Origin: Rugamonas aquatica
Lineage (GTDB): Bacteria > Pseudomonadota > Gammaproteobacteria > Burkholderiales > Burkholderiaceae_D
NCBI RefSeq assembly: GCF_009380215.1
Contig: NZ_WHUG01000006.1
Coordinates: forward strand, 280,099-344,098
DNA: 64,000 bases
Reading direction: 5' to 3'
The translations under genes and the position numbers were made by a program. The notes beneath the pieces are model-generated. The model was not told the origin of the DNA, searched no databases, and saw only the letters and a program-made list of their open reading frames with translations. Below, piece after piece: positions 49,010-57,481 of the stretch; position 1 is the stretch's first letter, and the number at the start of each line of letters is the position of its first letter.

Positions 49010-50425
49010 ATGAAACCAGTTCACAGCATCGCTGTGCTGGGCGCTGTACTGCTGTCCGCCTGTGGCGGCGGCAGCGACCAGGCCAGCAGCACCGCACCAC
49101 GCGTGCTTTCCGGTGGCATCTCCACCGCCGCCGCCAGCGCATGCCCGGCATGGACCGCCACCGCGGTCTACACCGCCGGCATGTGCACGATCTACCAGGG
49201 CAAGCAGTACGAAGCCAAATGGTGGGTGCAGGGCACCGCACCCAATCCGGCCGACACATGGGGGCCGTGGAAGTACATCGGCGAAGCCACCGATCCGCAA
49301 CCGCCAGATCCTGGCACACCGCAACCGGGCGGCGTGCCGACCAAGGCCCAGGCGGAAGCGCGCGAAGCGCAGCTCACCAACAACGATTTCTTCCGCACGG
49401 TGAAGGCGTCGATACGCACGCTGGACAACGCGGCGGTGGACGCGGTGTCGCCCGGCGCGGCGGCCAACCCGGCCAACGTCAAGCGGGTGGAGCGCTTGCT
49501 GACGTCGGCCAAGTGGGACTACTACTTCGGCATCCGTGAGCCCAGCTACACGTACGGCCGCTTCCTGCAGGCGGTGGCCAAGTTCCCGGCAGTGTGCGGC
49601 GACTACACCGACGGCCGCGATGCGGACGCCATCTGCCGCCACACGCTGGCGACGATGTTCGCCCACTTCGCGCAGGAGACGGGCGACCACAACGCCAGCA
49701 TCCCGCTGCCGCAGTGGCGCCAGGGCTTGAAGTATCTGCGCGAGATGGGTTGCGACGAAACCGGCACCAACTGCGGCTACAACGTCGAATGTGCGGACCC
49801 GGTGTTCAACACCGTCTGGACCTGCGGTAAAAACGCCGACGGCAGCTTCAAGAAGTACTACGGGCGCGGCGCCAAGCAGCTTTCGTACAACTACAACTAT
49901 GGCCCGTTCTCGCAGGTGATGTACAACGGCGACCAGTCGGTGCTGCTGAAGAATCCCGACCTGGTGGCGTCGACCTGGCTGAATCTCGCCTCGGCGACGT
50001 TCTTCTTCGTCTACCCGCAACCGCCCAAGCCATCGATGCTGCATGTGCTGGACGGGACGTGGGTGCCGAATGCGGCGGACAAGGCGGCTGGTGCGGGCAA
50101 CAACTTCGCCACCACCATCATGATTATCAACGCCGAATGCGGGACCGGCACGGAGAAGGCGGCAGCGCAGAACCGCATCGACTACTACAAGCAGTTCGCG
50201 GCGGACATCGGCTGGAACGTCGGCAGCGAGCAGCTGTCGTGCGCGAACATGCAGCGCTTCACGGGTTCGAGTTCGGCGGCCTACAACATCTACTGGGAGA
50301 AGAACTGGAGTAGCGGCGGCGATTATCAATGCCAGCTGGTGAGCTATCAAACGCCATACAGCGCCCTCATCGCCGGCAACTACACCAAGTGCGTGGAGAA
50401 GAACTGGAATGTGACGCTCAAATGA
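49010..50425 (+). CDS. GH19 chitinase with lipoprotein leader and chitin-binding module
   Basis: 471 aa. Leader 'VLGAVLLSACGGGSDQASS', ChtBD3 module ('ACPAWTATAVYTAGMCTIYQ', 'YEAKWWVQGTAPNPADTWGP'), a short Pro-rich linker instead of the Thr-Pro tract, then a GH19 domain: 'RFLQAVAKFPAVCGDYTDGR', catalytic 'ATMFAHFAQETGDHNASIPL' (Glu about 223), 'YYGRGAKQLSYNYNYGPFSQ', 'ASATFFFVYPQPPKPSM'. GH19 enzymes invert at chitin and complement the retaining GH18 pair. It starts 9 bp after the previous stop. Confidence 0.95.
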   Translation: MKPVHSIAVLGAVLLSACGGGSDQASSTAPRVLSGGISTAAASACPAWTATAVYTAGMCTIYQGKQYEAKWWVQGTAPNPADTWGPWKYIGEATDPQPPDPGTPQPGGVPTKAQAEAREAQLTNNDFFRTVKASIRTLDNAAVDAVSPGAAANPANVKRVERLLTSAKWDYYFGIREPSYTYGRFLQAVAKFPAVCGDYTDGRDADAICRHTLATMFAHFAQETGDHNASIPLPQWRQGLKYLREMGCDETGTNCGYNVECADPVFNTVWTCGKNADGSFKKYYGRGAKQLSYNYNYGPFSQVMYNGDQSVLLKNPDLVASTWLNLASATFFFVYPQPPKPSMLHVLDGTWVPNAADKAAGAGNNFATTIMIINAECGTGTEKAAAQNRIDYYKQFAADIGWNVGSEQLSCANMQRFTGSSSAAYNIYWEKNWSSGGDYQCQLVSYQTPYSALIAGNYTKCVEKNWNVTLK

Positions 50426-50483
50426 TGCGTAAATGAGGTGATGGCATACAATGGTCCGGCCGACAGCAACAAGGAGGCCGACC

Positions 50484-51218
50484 ATGCCTATGCACTACCT
50501 GCGGGCTTTAACCAGCCCGCAACGCACCGACATCAGCAACCGCCGCCTTGGCCGTTCGCTGGCCTTCGTGGCCGGCGCGGTCAATGCCGGCGGTTTTTTC
50601 GCAGTGGGACAGTACACATCGCATATGTCCGGCATCGTCTCCGCGCTGGCCGACAATGCCGCGCTGGGCGAGGTGCGCCTGTTGGCGGCGGGGCTGGCGT
50701 CGCTGCTGGCGTTTCTGCTTGGCGCGGCGGTTTCCGCGATCCTCATCAACTGGGGACGGCGGCGCGGCGCGCAAAGCCAGTACGCGTTGCCGTTGATCGT
50801 GGAAGCCGCGCTACTACTGTGCTTTGGACTGATGGGCGCCCGGCTGGACGCCTCCGGCCAGATATCGGCCATCGTCGCCTTGCTGTGCTTTGTCATGGGG
50901 CTGCAAAACGCCATCGTCACCAAGGTCTCGCGTGCTGAGATCCGCACCACGCACGTCACCGGCCTGGTGACGGACATCGGCATCGAACTGGGTAAACTGT
51001 TTTTCTGGAATAGCAGCGCATTGGCGGACAGGGTCGTGGCGGATCGCGGCAAGCTGCGTCTACTGAGCTCCCTGCTGGCGATGTTCCTGCTGGGCGGTCT
51101 GGCTGGCGCCTTTGGCTTCAAATATCTCGGCTTCATCGTCACCGTGCCGCTGGCGTTGGCGCTGCTGTCGCTGGCCATCATCCCCGTTGTTGACGACCTT
51201 CTGCATGCGAAGAACTGA
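50484..51218 (+). CDS. YoaK/DUF1275 family membrane protein
   Basis: 244 aa from ATG 50484 with AAGGAGG upstream. Six or so membrane segments: 'SLAFVAGAVNAGGFFAVGQY', 'LLAAGLASLLAFLLGAAVSA', 'LPLIVEAALLLCFGLMGARL', 'ISAIVALLCFVMGLQNAIVT', 'LLSSLLAMFLLGGLAGAFGF', 'FIVTVPLALALLSLAIIPVV'. 'YTSHMSGIVS' and 'RTTHVTGLVTDIGIELGK' are family hallmarks. DUF1275 proteins are inner-membrane proteins of unclear role. Confidence 0.9.
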   Translation: MPMHYLRALTSPQRTDISNRRLGRSLAFVAGAVNAGGFFAVGQYTSHMSGIVSALADNAALGEVRLLAAGLASLLAFLLGAAVSAILINWGRRRGAQSQYALPLIVEAALLLCFGLMGARLDASGQISAIVALLCFVMGLQNAIVTKVSRAEIRTTHVTGLVTDIGIELGKLFFWNSSALADRVVADRGKLRLLSSLLAMFLLGGLAGAFGFKYLGFIVTVPLALALLSLAIIPVVDDLLHAKN

Positions 51219-51262
51219 AACGGCGTTGTTGGTCTATACTTATCATAAGGAGAACACACCAG

Positions 51263-51664
51263 ATGATGAGAACCTATAACGGCAGCTGCCATTGCGGCGC
51301 GGTGCGCTTCGAGGCGGATGTCGACTTGAGCCAGGGTAGCCTGCGCTGCAATTGCTCGTTCTGCCTGAAGATACGCTGCTGGGCCGTGATGGTGAAGCCG
51401 GAGGCCTTCCGCCTGCTGGCCGGCGAGGCGGAGATGAACGTCTACCAGTTCGGCGCGAAGAACGAGCATCACCACTTCTGCAAGCATTGCGGCGTGCGTC
51501 CTTACGGCATCGGCAATTCGCCGCGCTACGGTGTGTTCTACGGCGTGAACGTCGCCAGCCTTGATGGCGTCAGCGACGAGGAACTGGCCAACGCCCCCAT
51601 CACCTATGTCGACGGCCGCGCCGACAACTGGATATCGCCGCCCACCGAAACCCGCTATCTTTGA
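51263..51664 (+). CDS. GFA-family (CENP-V/Gfa-type) zinc protein
   Basis: 133 aa. Zinc-binding cysteine pairs are visible: 'YNGSCHCGAVRFEADV', 'LRCNCSFCLK' and 'HFCKHCGVRPYGIGN'. This is the Mss4-like GFA fold, named after the glutathione-dependent formaldehyde-activating enzyme, though most members have no proven activity. Starts at ATG 51263 after AAGGAG. The GNAT gene begins 5 bp after its stop, so the two are cotranscribed. Confidence 0.9.
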   Translation: MMRTYNGSCHCGAVRFEADVDLSQGSLRCNCSFCLKIRCWAVMVKPEAFRLLAGEAEMNVYQFGAKNEHHHFCKHCGVRPYGIGNSPRYGVFYGVNVASLDGVSDEELANAPITYVDGRADNWISPPTETRYL

Positions 51665-51669
51665 ATCCG

Positions 51670-52155
51670 ATGATCAGACCTGCAACGCCGGACGATGCCG
51701 CAGCCATTGTCGCCATCTACAACCACTACATCGCCACCACCACCATCAGCTTCGAGGAGCGCGCCGTCACGCCGGAGGAAATGGCGGGCCGCATCCGCGA
51801 TGTCACGACCGGCTTGCCTTGGCTGGTATATGAGCAGGACGGCGCGGTGCTCGGCTACGCCTACGCCACCAAATGGCGTGCCCGCAGCGCCTATCGTTTC
51901 GCCGCCGAGACCAGCGTCTACCTGGAGTTCGGGCAGGGCGGCAAGGGCATCGGAAAGGCGCTGTACAAAGCGCTGCTGGAAGAGCTGCGCACCCGCGAGA
52001 TTCACATGGCGATAGGCGGCATCGCGCAGCCCAACGAGGCCAGCGTGGCGCTGCATGAAAGCCTGGGCTTCGAGAAGGTCGCGCACTTCAAGCAGGTCGG
52101 CCGCAAGTTCGACCGCTGGATCGATGTCGGCTACTGGGAGTTGCAGCTTTCCTAG
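51670..52155 (+). CDS. GNAT N-acetyltransferase (phosphinothricin acetyltransferase-like)
   Basis: 161 aa from ATG 51670. 'MIRPATPDDAAAIVAIYNHY' and 'TTISFEERAVTPEEMAGRI' begin the fold; acetyl-CoA loop 'VYLEFGQGGKGIGKALYKAL' and 'SVALHESLGFEKVAHFKQVG' close it. The Pat/YncA subgroup acetylates small amines such as phosphinothricin or methionine derivatives. The natural substrate cannot be assigned. Convergent with the next gene, stop codons only 6 bp apart. Confidence 0.9.
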   Translation: MIRPATPDDAAAIVAIYNHYIATTTISFEERAVTPEEMAGRIRDVTTGLPWLVYEQDGAVLGYAYATKWRARSAYRFAAETSVYLEFGQGGKGIGKALYKALLEELRTREIHMAIGGIAQPNEASVALHESLGFEKVAHFKQVGRKFDRWIDVGYWELQLS

Positions 52156-52161
52156 ACCTGC

Positions 52162-54183
52162 TTACTTCGGCCAGCGCTTTGAATATCTCGACTTGATCAA
52201 CTCCGACACATTTTCGAGCGCGCCGTAGTTGTCGTTGTTTTGCCAGGTGGTGTACATGAAGCCGTCCACGCCGGTCACGCCGTCCTTCTCCGCGGCATCG
52301 AGGCTGTCGAGCCATTGCCTGGTACGGGTCAGGTCGCTGTCGTCGTCGTAGTAGAGCGCGATCATCTGGTGGAACTTTCTATCGCTGAAGAATTTCAGTG
52401 AAGGGACTTGGAGGTTCTTGTCCGTCCGGTTTTGAATCCAATTCATGATGGTCGTGTTGGCATGCAACCCCTTCCAGCCGTCCAGCAGCGGGCCGTTGAC
52501 CGCCAGATAATGGTCGATCGCGTTTGCATAGGGATCGAACATGTCGTTCCAGACATACATGTCGATGTTCTGGTTTTCGCTCGACAGCATGTCTTGCATG
52601 GTCCTGGCGGTGTTGGCCAGGTATTCGCCCGCAGTCAGATTGCCGCAGGACCGGTCCCAGTTCATGATGCGCCATTCGTCGTAGTTGATGAAGAATTTAG
52701 ACGACGTGAACAGTTGCTTGATGTTCTGGTAGGCGGCTCTTTGGACGTCGTAGTATTTGCTGGAGCAGGAATTGCCCGGCGGGTTCCAGATCGGTAGCAT
52801 ATTCGTCGCCTCCTGGTAGCCCGACACCAGCAGACGATCCTTGTCATGGATGCCGCTGCCGGGCAGAATGAGCAGCGACTCGACGCCGACCTCGTAATCT
52901 TTGCTTTCGGTGTAGACGATGCGCTCGCCGTTGGCCTCGGCGCTGACCACCACCGGCAGCGATGGCCGGCGCACGGTGTGGGCCAGGCCGATCTCGCGGA
53001 TGTCGATATCGTCGATCAAGGCGAAGCCGGTCTTGGTGGTGCCGTTGCCCCAGGCGCCGATGTAGAGGCGAAAGCCTGTGTAGGCTCGGGTGTTGAAGTC
53101 GATGTTGTAGCGCGTCCAGTCCTGGGTCGTGGCGATGGCGTTGGCCTTGGCGTTCCACTTGCCGTCGGTACTGCCCCAGCCGAGGTAGTTGCGGCTCATG
53201 TAGAGCGGGATGTCGGTGTTATAGTCGTCCGCTGCCGGCGGGAAGATTTGTATGCGCAGCGGGGCGTCGTAGTTTTGGGTCTTCACCGAGAAGGAGAGGC
53301 GGTAGGCGGTGTGCGGGTTGATGTTGGTGAAAGGCCGGTACAGGCGCGCCCGGCCATTCGGATCGGTCTGGTCCAGCTTGACAGCGCCGTTTTGCCCGCT
53401 GGTGTCGTAGTGCACGCTGGTGTCGAACAAGTACCAGCCCTCGGTGCCCTTGTCGAAGCCGCCGTTGCTCACGATCGAGCCACCCACCGGCGTCGCCTTG
53501 CTGCCGTCCACCACGAAAGGCGTATTGTTGACAGGTAGGGCCTCGGCCAGCGTGGGGTCGATTTTCGCCGCGACGTCGGGGCTGCCGCCGACCGGTATCA
53601 GTTCGATGCCGTTGTCGCTGGCCAGCTTCTTGATCTCGTCGAAATTCGCCTGGAATTCAGGCGCCTCTCTCGGTTTCAGCAAGGAGGTGTAGGAATCGTC
53701 GCCGCCGACGTTGAGCATGATGCCGTTGTAGCCCGCCTGTTTGGCCCGGCCGATCAGCTCGACGAGTTTTTTGTAGGAGGCGTTCTCGACGCCGCGCTTG
53801 TAGCCCAGGCCGCCGTAGTAGTAGATCCAGCGTTTCTTGAAGCAGTTCTCGCAGGAGGGCGTCACGTCGACCGCGACGGTGCGCGATATGGTCTGCTCGC
53901 CGCTGGTGCAATTGATGGTGTAGTTCGTGCCGGCCTGCAGCGGTGGCGTGGCATAGCTCCCCGACAGGGGAATGGGACCGGACCAAGACGCTGAGCAGGC
54001 CGTTGCGTTGCTCGCGTCCCACGCCAGATTGACGCTGCGGCCTTGCTCGATACTGGCGGGGCTGGCCGAGAAATAGACCGTTGCCTGCGCCGTTTCGGCG
54101 TAGGCATGATGGCCGACGCAGGCGGCACTGAGCAACAAGGAAAAGGGGAGGACGGGCAGCCGGGAGGTGAGTTGAAAGCGCAT
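52162..54183 (-). CDS. Secreted glycoside-hydrolase-like protein with Ig-like and carbohydrate-binding parts
   Basis: 673 aa. Signal peptide ('PFSLLLSAACVGHHAYA'), an Ig-like domain (about 35-110: 'TVYFSASPASIEQGRSVNLA'), a TIM-barrel start 'RWIYYYGGLGYKRGVENASY' with 'RAKQAGYNGIMLNVGGDDSY', an inserted jelly-roll CBM-like module (about 240-400: 'IVSNGGFDKGTEGWYLFD'), and the barrel's second half ('FFINYDEWRIMNWDRSCGNL', 'MYVWNDMFDPYANAIDHYLA'). The acidic residues in 'YDEWR' and 'VWNDMFD' are at plausible catalytic positions, recalling GH20-like folds. The substrate is unknown. Confidence 0.72.
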   Translation of the reverse strand: MRFQLTSRLPVLPFSLLLSAACVGHHAYAETAQATVYFSASPASIEQGRSVNLAWDASNATACSASWSGPIPLSGSYATPPLQAGTNYTINCTSGEQTISRTVAVDVTPSCENCFKKRWIYYYGGLGYKRGVENASYKKLVELIGRAKQAGYNGIMLNVGGDDSYTSLLKPREAPEFQANFDEIKKLASDNGIELIPVGGSPDVAAKIDPTLAEALPVNNTPFVVDGSKATPVGGSIVSNGGFDKGTEGWYLFDTSVHYDTSGQNGAVKLDQTDPNGRARLYRPFTNINPHTAYRLSFSVKTQNYDAPLRIQIFPPAADDYNTDIPLYMSRNYLGWGSTDGKWNAKANAIATTQDWTRYNIDFNTRAYTGFRLYIGAWGNGTTKTGFALIDDIDIREIGLAHTVRRPSLPVVVSAEANGERIVYTESKDYEVGVESLLILPGSGIHDKDRLLVSGYQEATNMLPIWNPPGNSCSSKYYDVQRAAYQNIKQLFTSSKFFINYDEWRIMNWDRSCGNLTAGEYLANTARTMQDMLSSENQNIDMYVWNDMFDPYANAIDHYLAVNGPLLDGWKGLHANTTIMNWIQNRTDKNLQVPSLKFFSDRKFHQMIALYYDDDSDLTRTRQWLDSLDAAEKDGVTGVDGFMYTTWQNNDNYGALENVSELIKSRYSKRWPK

Positions 54184-54260
54184 GGTCTGGGTTCCTGTCG
54201 TGGGTGTGTGTCAATAATAACAACATTTTTCCACTAACGGGGCGTACAAGACCAAACTCG

Positions 54261-57200
54261 TCAGACCAGCTGCGTCGCCTTGTCCTCGGGCGCCAGCACG
54301 CTGCGCCTGCCGCCTTCCGAACGGGCGCGGTACAGCGCCTGGTCGGCCGCCAGCACCAGATCCTCGGTGCTGCCTTCCTGCACCGCTGCCAGCGCGGCCA
54401 CGCCGATGCTGGCGCTGATGCTGCCCGACGATGCCTTCGCATTCGGCAGGTTCAACGCGGCGATGGCATTCTCCATGCGGTGCGCGATCAGCATCGCCTC
54501 CTCGCCGCTGGTGCCGGGAGCGAGGAAGGCGAATTGGCTGGCGCCATAGCGCGCCACCAGATCGCCCGCGCGCTGCACCGCGCCGCTCAACGCATCGGCC
54601 ACGCGCCGCAGCACATCGTCCGCAGCCTGCTGGCCGTGGTGGTCGCGGTAGGCGCTCAGGTGGTCGATCTCCACCAGGCCCACCGCCATCAGCTTTTCCT
54701 CACGCGCCGCACGGCGCCATTCGCGCGCCAGCTGGTCGTCGAAGCAGCGGCGGTTGGCGATGCCGGTCAGGCTGTCGGTGGCCGACAGGTTGGCCAGCTT
54801 GTGCTGCGCTACCCGCAGCGCTTCCGTACGCTCCTGCACCAGCGCTTCCAGTTCGCGAGCCCGCGCATTCAGGCGCCGCACCGACCAGCGGAACAGCAAG
54901 GCCAGCGATGCCAGCGTCAGTAGCACCACCGCGCTGCGCGCCCACCACGTCTCCCATAACGGCGGCGTGATGGTGATCGGCAGGACGATTTCATCGCGGC
55001 TCACCACGCCCTTGTTGTTGGTGCCTTGCAGGTGGAAGCGGTATTTGCCCGGCGCCAGATTGGTGTAGGTCGCCACCGGATGCCCTGCATCGGCCTGCAC
55101 CGGTTGCTGGTCGAAGCCTTCCAGCCAGTAGGAATAAGCGTTCCGGCGCGGCTCGGCGTAATGCAGCGCGGCGAATTCGATCGAGATGGTGTTGGCGATC
55201 CATGGCAGGCTCAGTGAACGGGGCTGCGTCAGGCTGCCTTCCAGCACCACGTCCGCCGGCGGGTTCCTGCCGCCCAGCGAGCGATTGAGCACGCGGATGT
55301 CGGTGATCGCCAGCTGCGGCGGCCGCGAGGCGCTGCTGTGGATCGCGGGATTGACGGCGGTGACGCCGCTGCTGCTGCCGAAGTAGAGCAAGCCGTTGCT
55401 GGTGTTGGCGGCGGAATCCATGTAGAAGCCTTCGGTCAGGCCGTCCTCCACCGAGTACTCTGTGACGGAGCTGGAGACCGGATCGATCTTGCTCAGTCCC
55501 GCCGCAGTCGTCACCCAGATCATGCCGTTTTTATCCGAGCGTATCGCTTCGATCAGGCGCGTACCCAGTTCGCCTTTTTCCTGGATGCGGGTGACGGTGA
55601 AGGCGCCGTTCTTGCCCGCCACCACGTGGTTCAAGCCCTTCGACGTGCCGACCCACATGCTGCCGTCCGCATCCTGGTGCAAGCTGCTGACACGGTCGCT
55701 GCTCAGGCTTGCGGGATTCTTCGGATCGAGCCGGAAATGGCGGAACTTGCCGGTCGCCGGGTCCAGCATATCGAGGCCGCCGCCGCGATAGAACTCGCCG
55801 CTCCATACGCGGCCGGCGCTGTCTTCCACCACCGTGGTGGCGCCGTTGACGCTGCGGCTGTCCGGATTCTTTTCGTCGTGCGCGTGGCTCTCCACCGCGC
55901 CGCTGGCCGGATCGTAGCGCAGCAGCGCGGTGCCGGTGGCCAGCCATAGCACGCCGCCGCGTCCGGGCGCGATGGAGTTGATGAAGTCCGTGGTCTTGCT
56001 GCCGAAGTGGATCACCTTGAACTGGCCGTCCGGCGTGTCCAGGCGGTTCAGGCCTTCGGAGGTGCCTATCCACAGCGTGCCGTCCGGCGCCTGATAGGTG
56101 CTGTAGATGACGTTGGAGCTGAGCGCACCGGGGCGCTTCGGCGTGGCGCTCCAGGTGCGCACCATCTCGCGCTTGGCTGGATCGAACAGCGCCAGGCCGT
56201 CGTCCAGCGCGAGCCACAGCTGGTTGTTGGCGGCGGCGCCCACGCTGCGCACGAAATTGCTGGACTTGACGAAGTCCGGATCGACGTCGCGCGGGACGAA
56301 GCGTTCGAAGCCGTGGTTGCCAAGGTTGGCGCGGCTGACGCCATCGGTCAGCGAGCCTACCCACAAGGTGCCGCTGCGGTCGCGCATGGTGGTGTTGATG
56401 GCGTCGCTGTTGAGGCTATGCGCGTCCTCGGCGCGGTGGCGGTAGGACTGGAACTGGCGCAGCTCGCGGTCCCAGCGCAGCAGGCCGCTGGTGCGGGTGC
56501 TGATCCACATGTCGCCGGCGCGGTCTTCGTCGATGTCGGTCACGCGCTTGGCCTGCACGGACAAGGCTTCCCGCTGGTCCCAGGGCTGGCCCGCCTTCCA
56601 CGTCACCAGGCCGTCGGCAGAGCCTATCCACAGCGTGGCGGCGCTGTCGAAGTAGAGCGCGCGCACGTCGTTGGCCTTGGGGTTGGGATGATCGGGATCG
56701 TCGACGCGGAAGTGCTGGAAGCCTGTGGCGCCGGGCGCCATGTAATCCAGCCCGCCGGGCCAGGTGGCGGCCCAGACGCCGCCCTTGTTGTCGACGGCGA
56801 CGGCGTTGATGTCGTTGTAGGTCAGGCTGTCCGGTTTGGCGTCGTCGTGCTGGTAGATGACGAAGCTGCCGTTGCGTGGGTCGAAGTGGTGCAGGCCGCC
56901 CCAGGTAGCCACCCACATGCCGCCCTTGTAGTCGGAGACGATGCGGCGCACGATGCGGGCGTTGTTCGGTCCACCCTTGGGCAGGTAGCGCGTGAAGTTG
57001 TTGGCCACCGGGTCGAAGCGCGCCAGGCCTTCGTCGGTGCCCACCCACAGCTTGCCGGTTTCGTCTTCGTACAGCGAGGTGACGCGGCCGCCCGGCAGGC
57101 TATGCGGGTCGGACGGGTCGTTCATGTAGCGCACCTGCTTATGGCCGTCGTGGCGGAACAAGCCGCCCTCGATGGTGCCGATCCAGACGAAACCCTGCCG

Positions 57201-57362
57201 GTCCTGGAGTATCGCGAGGATGGCGCGGCTGTCGGCGCCCAGCGAGTCGACCGCGGTGAAGGCCAGCGGGCGCGGGGCCGCCGGCGATGGCGCGGCGTGC
57301 AGGCAGGCCAGTGCGCCGCACAGCAGCAGGCGGAGGATATGGCGTAGGGGCGTGCGCGGCAT
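54261..57362 (-). CDS. Two-component-propeller sensor with degenerate GGDEF domain
   Basis: 1033 aa. Signal peptide ('LLLCGALACLHAAPSPAA'), about 14 Reg_prop blades ('LAILQDRQGFVWIGTIEGGL', 'DETGKLWVGTDEGLARFDPV' and so on), a Y_Y_Y domain (about 700-795: 'YWLEGFDQQPVQADAGHPVA'), one membrane helix (about 808: 'WWARSAVVLLTLASLALLFR'), a coiled coil, and a GGDEF-type domain ('DSLTGIANRRCFDDQLAREW'). The active-site loop reads 'RYGASQFAFLAPG' instead of GG(D/E)EF, and 'VEIDHLSAYRDHHG' replaces the usual metal loop, so cyclic-di-GMP synthesis is doubtful. Divergent from the hybrid kinase. Confidence 0.9.
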   Translation of the reverse strand: MPRTPLRHILRLLLCGALACLHAAPSPAAPRPLAFTAVDSLGADSRAILAILQDRQGFVWIGTIEGGLFRHDGHKQVRYMNDPSDPHSLPGGRVTSLYEDETGKLWVGTDEGLARFDPVANNFTRYLPKGGPNNARIVRRIVSDYKGGMWVATWGGLHHFDPRNGSFVIYQHDDAKPDSLTYNDINAVAVDNKGGVWAATWPGGLDYMAPGATGFQHFRVDDPDHPNPKANDVRALYFDSAATLWIGSADGLVTWKAGQPWDQREALSVQAKRVTDIDEDRAGDMWISTRTSGLLRWDRELRQFQSYRHRAEDAHSLNSDAINTTMRDRSGTLWVGSLTDGVSRANLGNHGFERFVPRDVDPDFVKSSNFVRSVGAAANNQLWLALDDGLALFDPAKREMVRTWSATPKRPGALSSNVIYSTYQAPDGTLWIGTSEGLNRLDTPDGQFKVIHFGSKTTDFINSIAPGRGGVLWLATGTALLRYDPASGAVESHAHDEKNPDSRSVNGATTVVEDSAGRVWSGEFYRGGGLDMLDPATGKFRHFRLDPKNPASLSSDRVSSLHQDADGSMWVGTSKGLNHVVAGKNGAFTVTRIQEKGELGTRLIEAIRSDKNGMIWVTTAAGLSKIDPVSSSVTEYSVEDGLTEGFYMDSAANTSNGLLYFGSSSGVTAVNPAIHSSASRPPQLAITDIRVLNRSLGGRNPPADVVLEGSLTQPRSLSLPWIANTISIEFAALHYAEPRRNAYSYWLEGFDQQPVQADAGHPVATYTNLAPGKYRFHLQGTNNKGVVSRDEIVLPITITPPLWETWWARSAVVLLTLASLALLFRWSVRRLNARARELEALVQERTEALRVAQHKLANLSATDSLTGIANRRCFDDQLAREWRRAAREEKLMAVGLVEIDHLSAYRDHHGQQAADDVLRRVADALSGAVQRAGDLVARYGASQFAFLAPGTSGEEAMLIAHRMENAIAALNLPNAKASSGSISASIGVAALAAVQEGSTEDLVLAADQALYRARSEGGRRSVLAPEDKATQLV

Positions 57363-57481
57363 GGTGAGACCTTGGTATTTTGGCTATCCAAGTAAAGCAC
57401 ATAAATGGCCGCCATGGAAGCGGTCGCGCAACACTTTTCCGCTATAATCGATAGCCAAATCGACATGCAACGCAAGGCGCC

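Noticed and set aside
45761..50485. A 1574-codon open frame on the minus strand across the chitinase cluster
   Set aside because: It is a shadow of the GH18, oxygenase and GH19 genes. Its product is a His/Val/Arg-rich mix with no domain, while the + strand frames have clear catalytic motifs.
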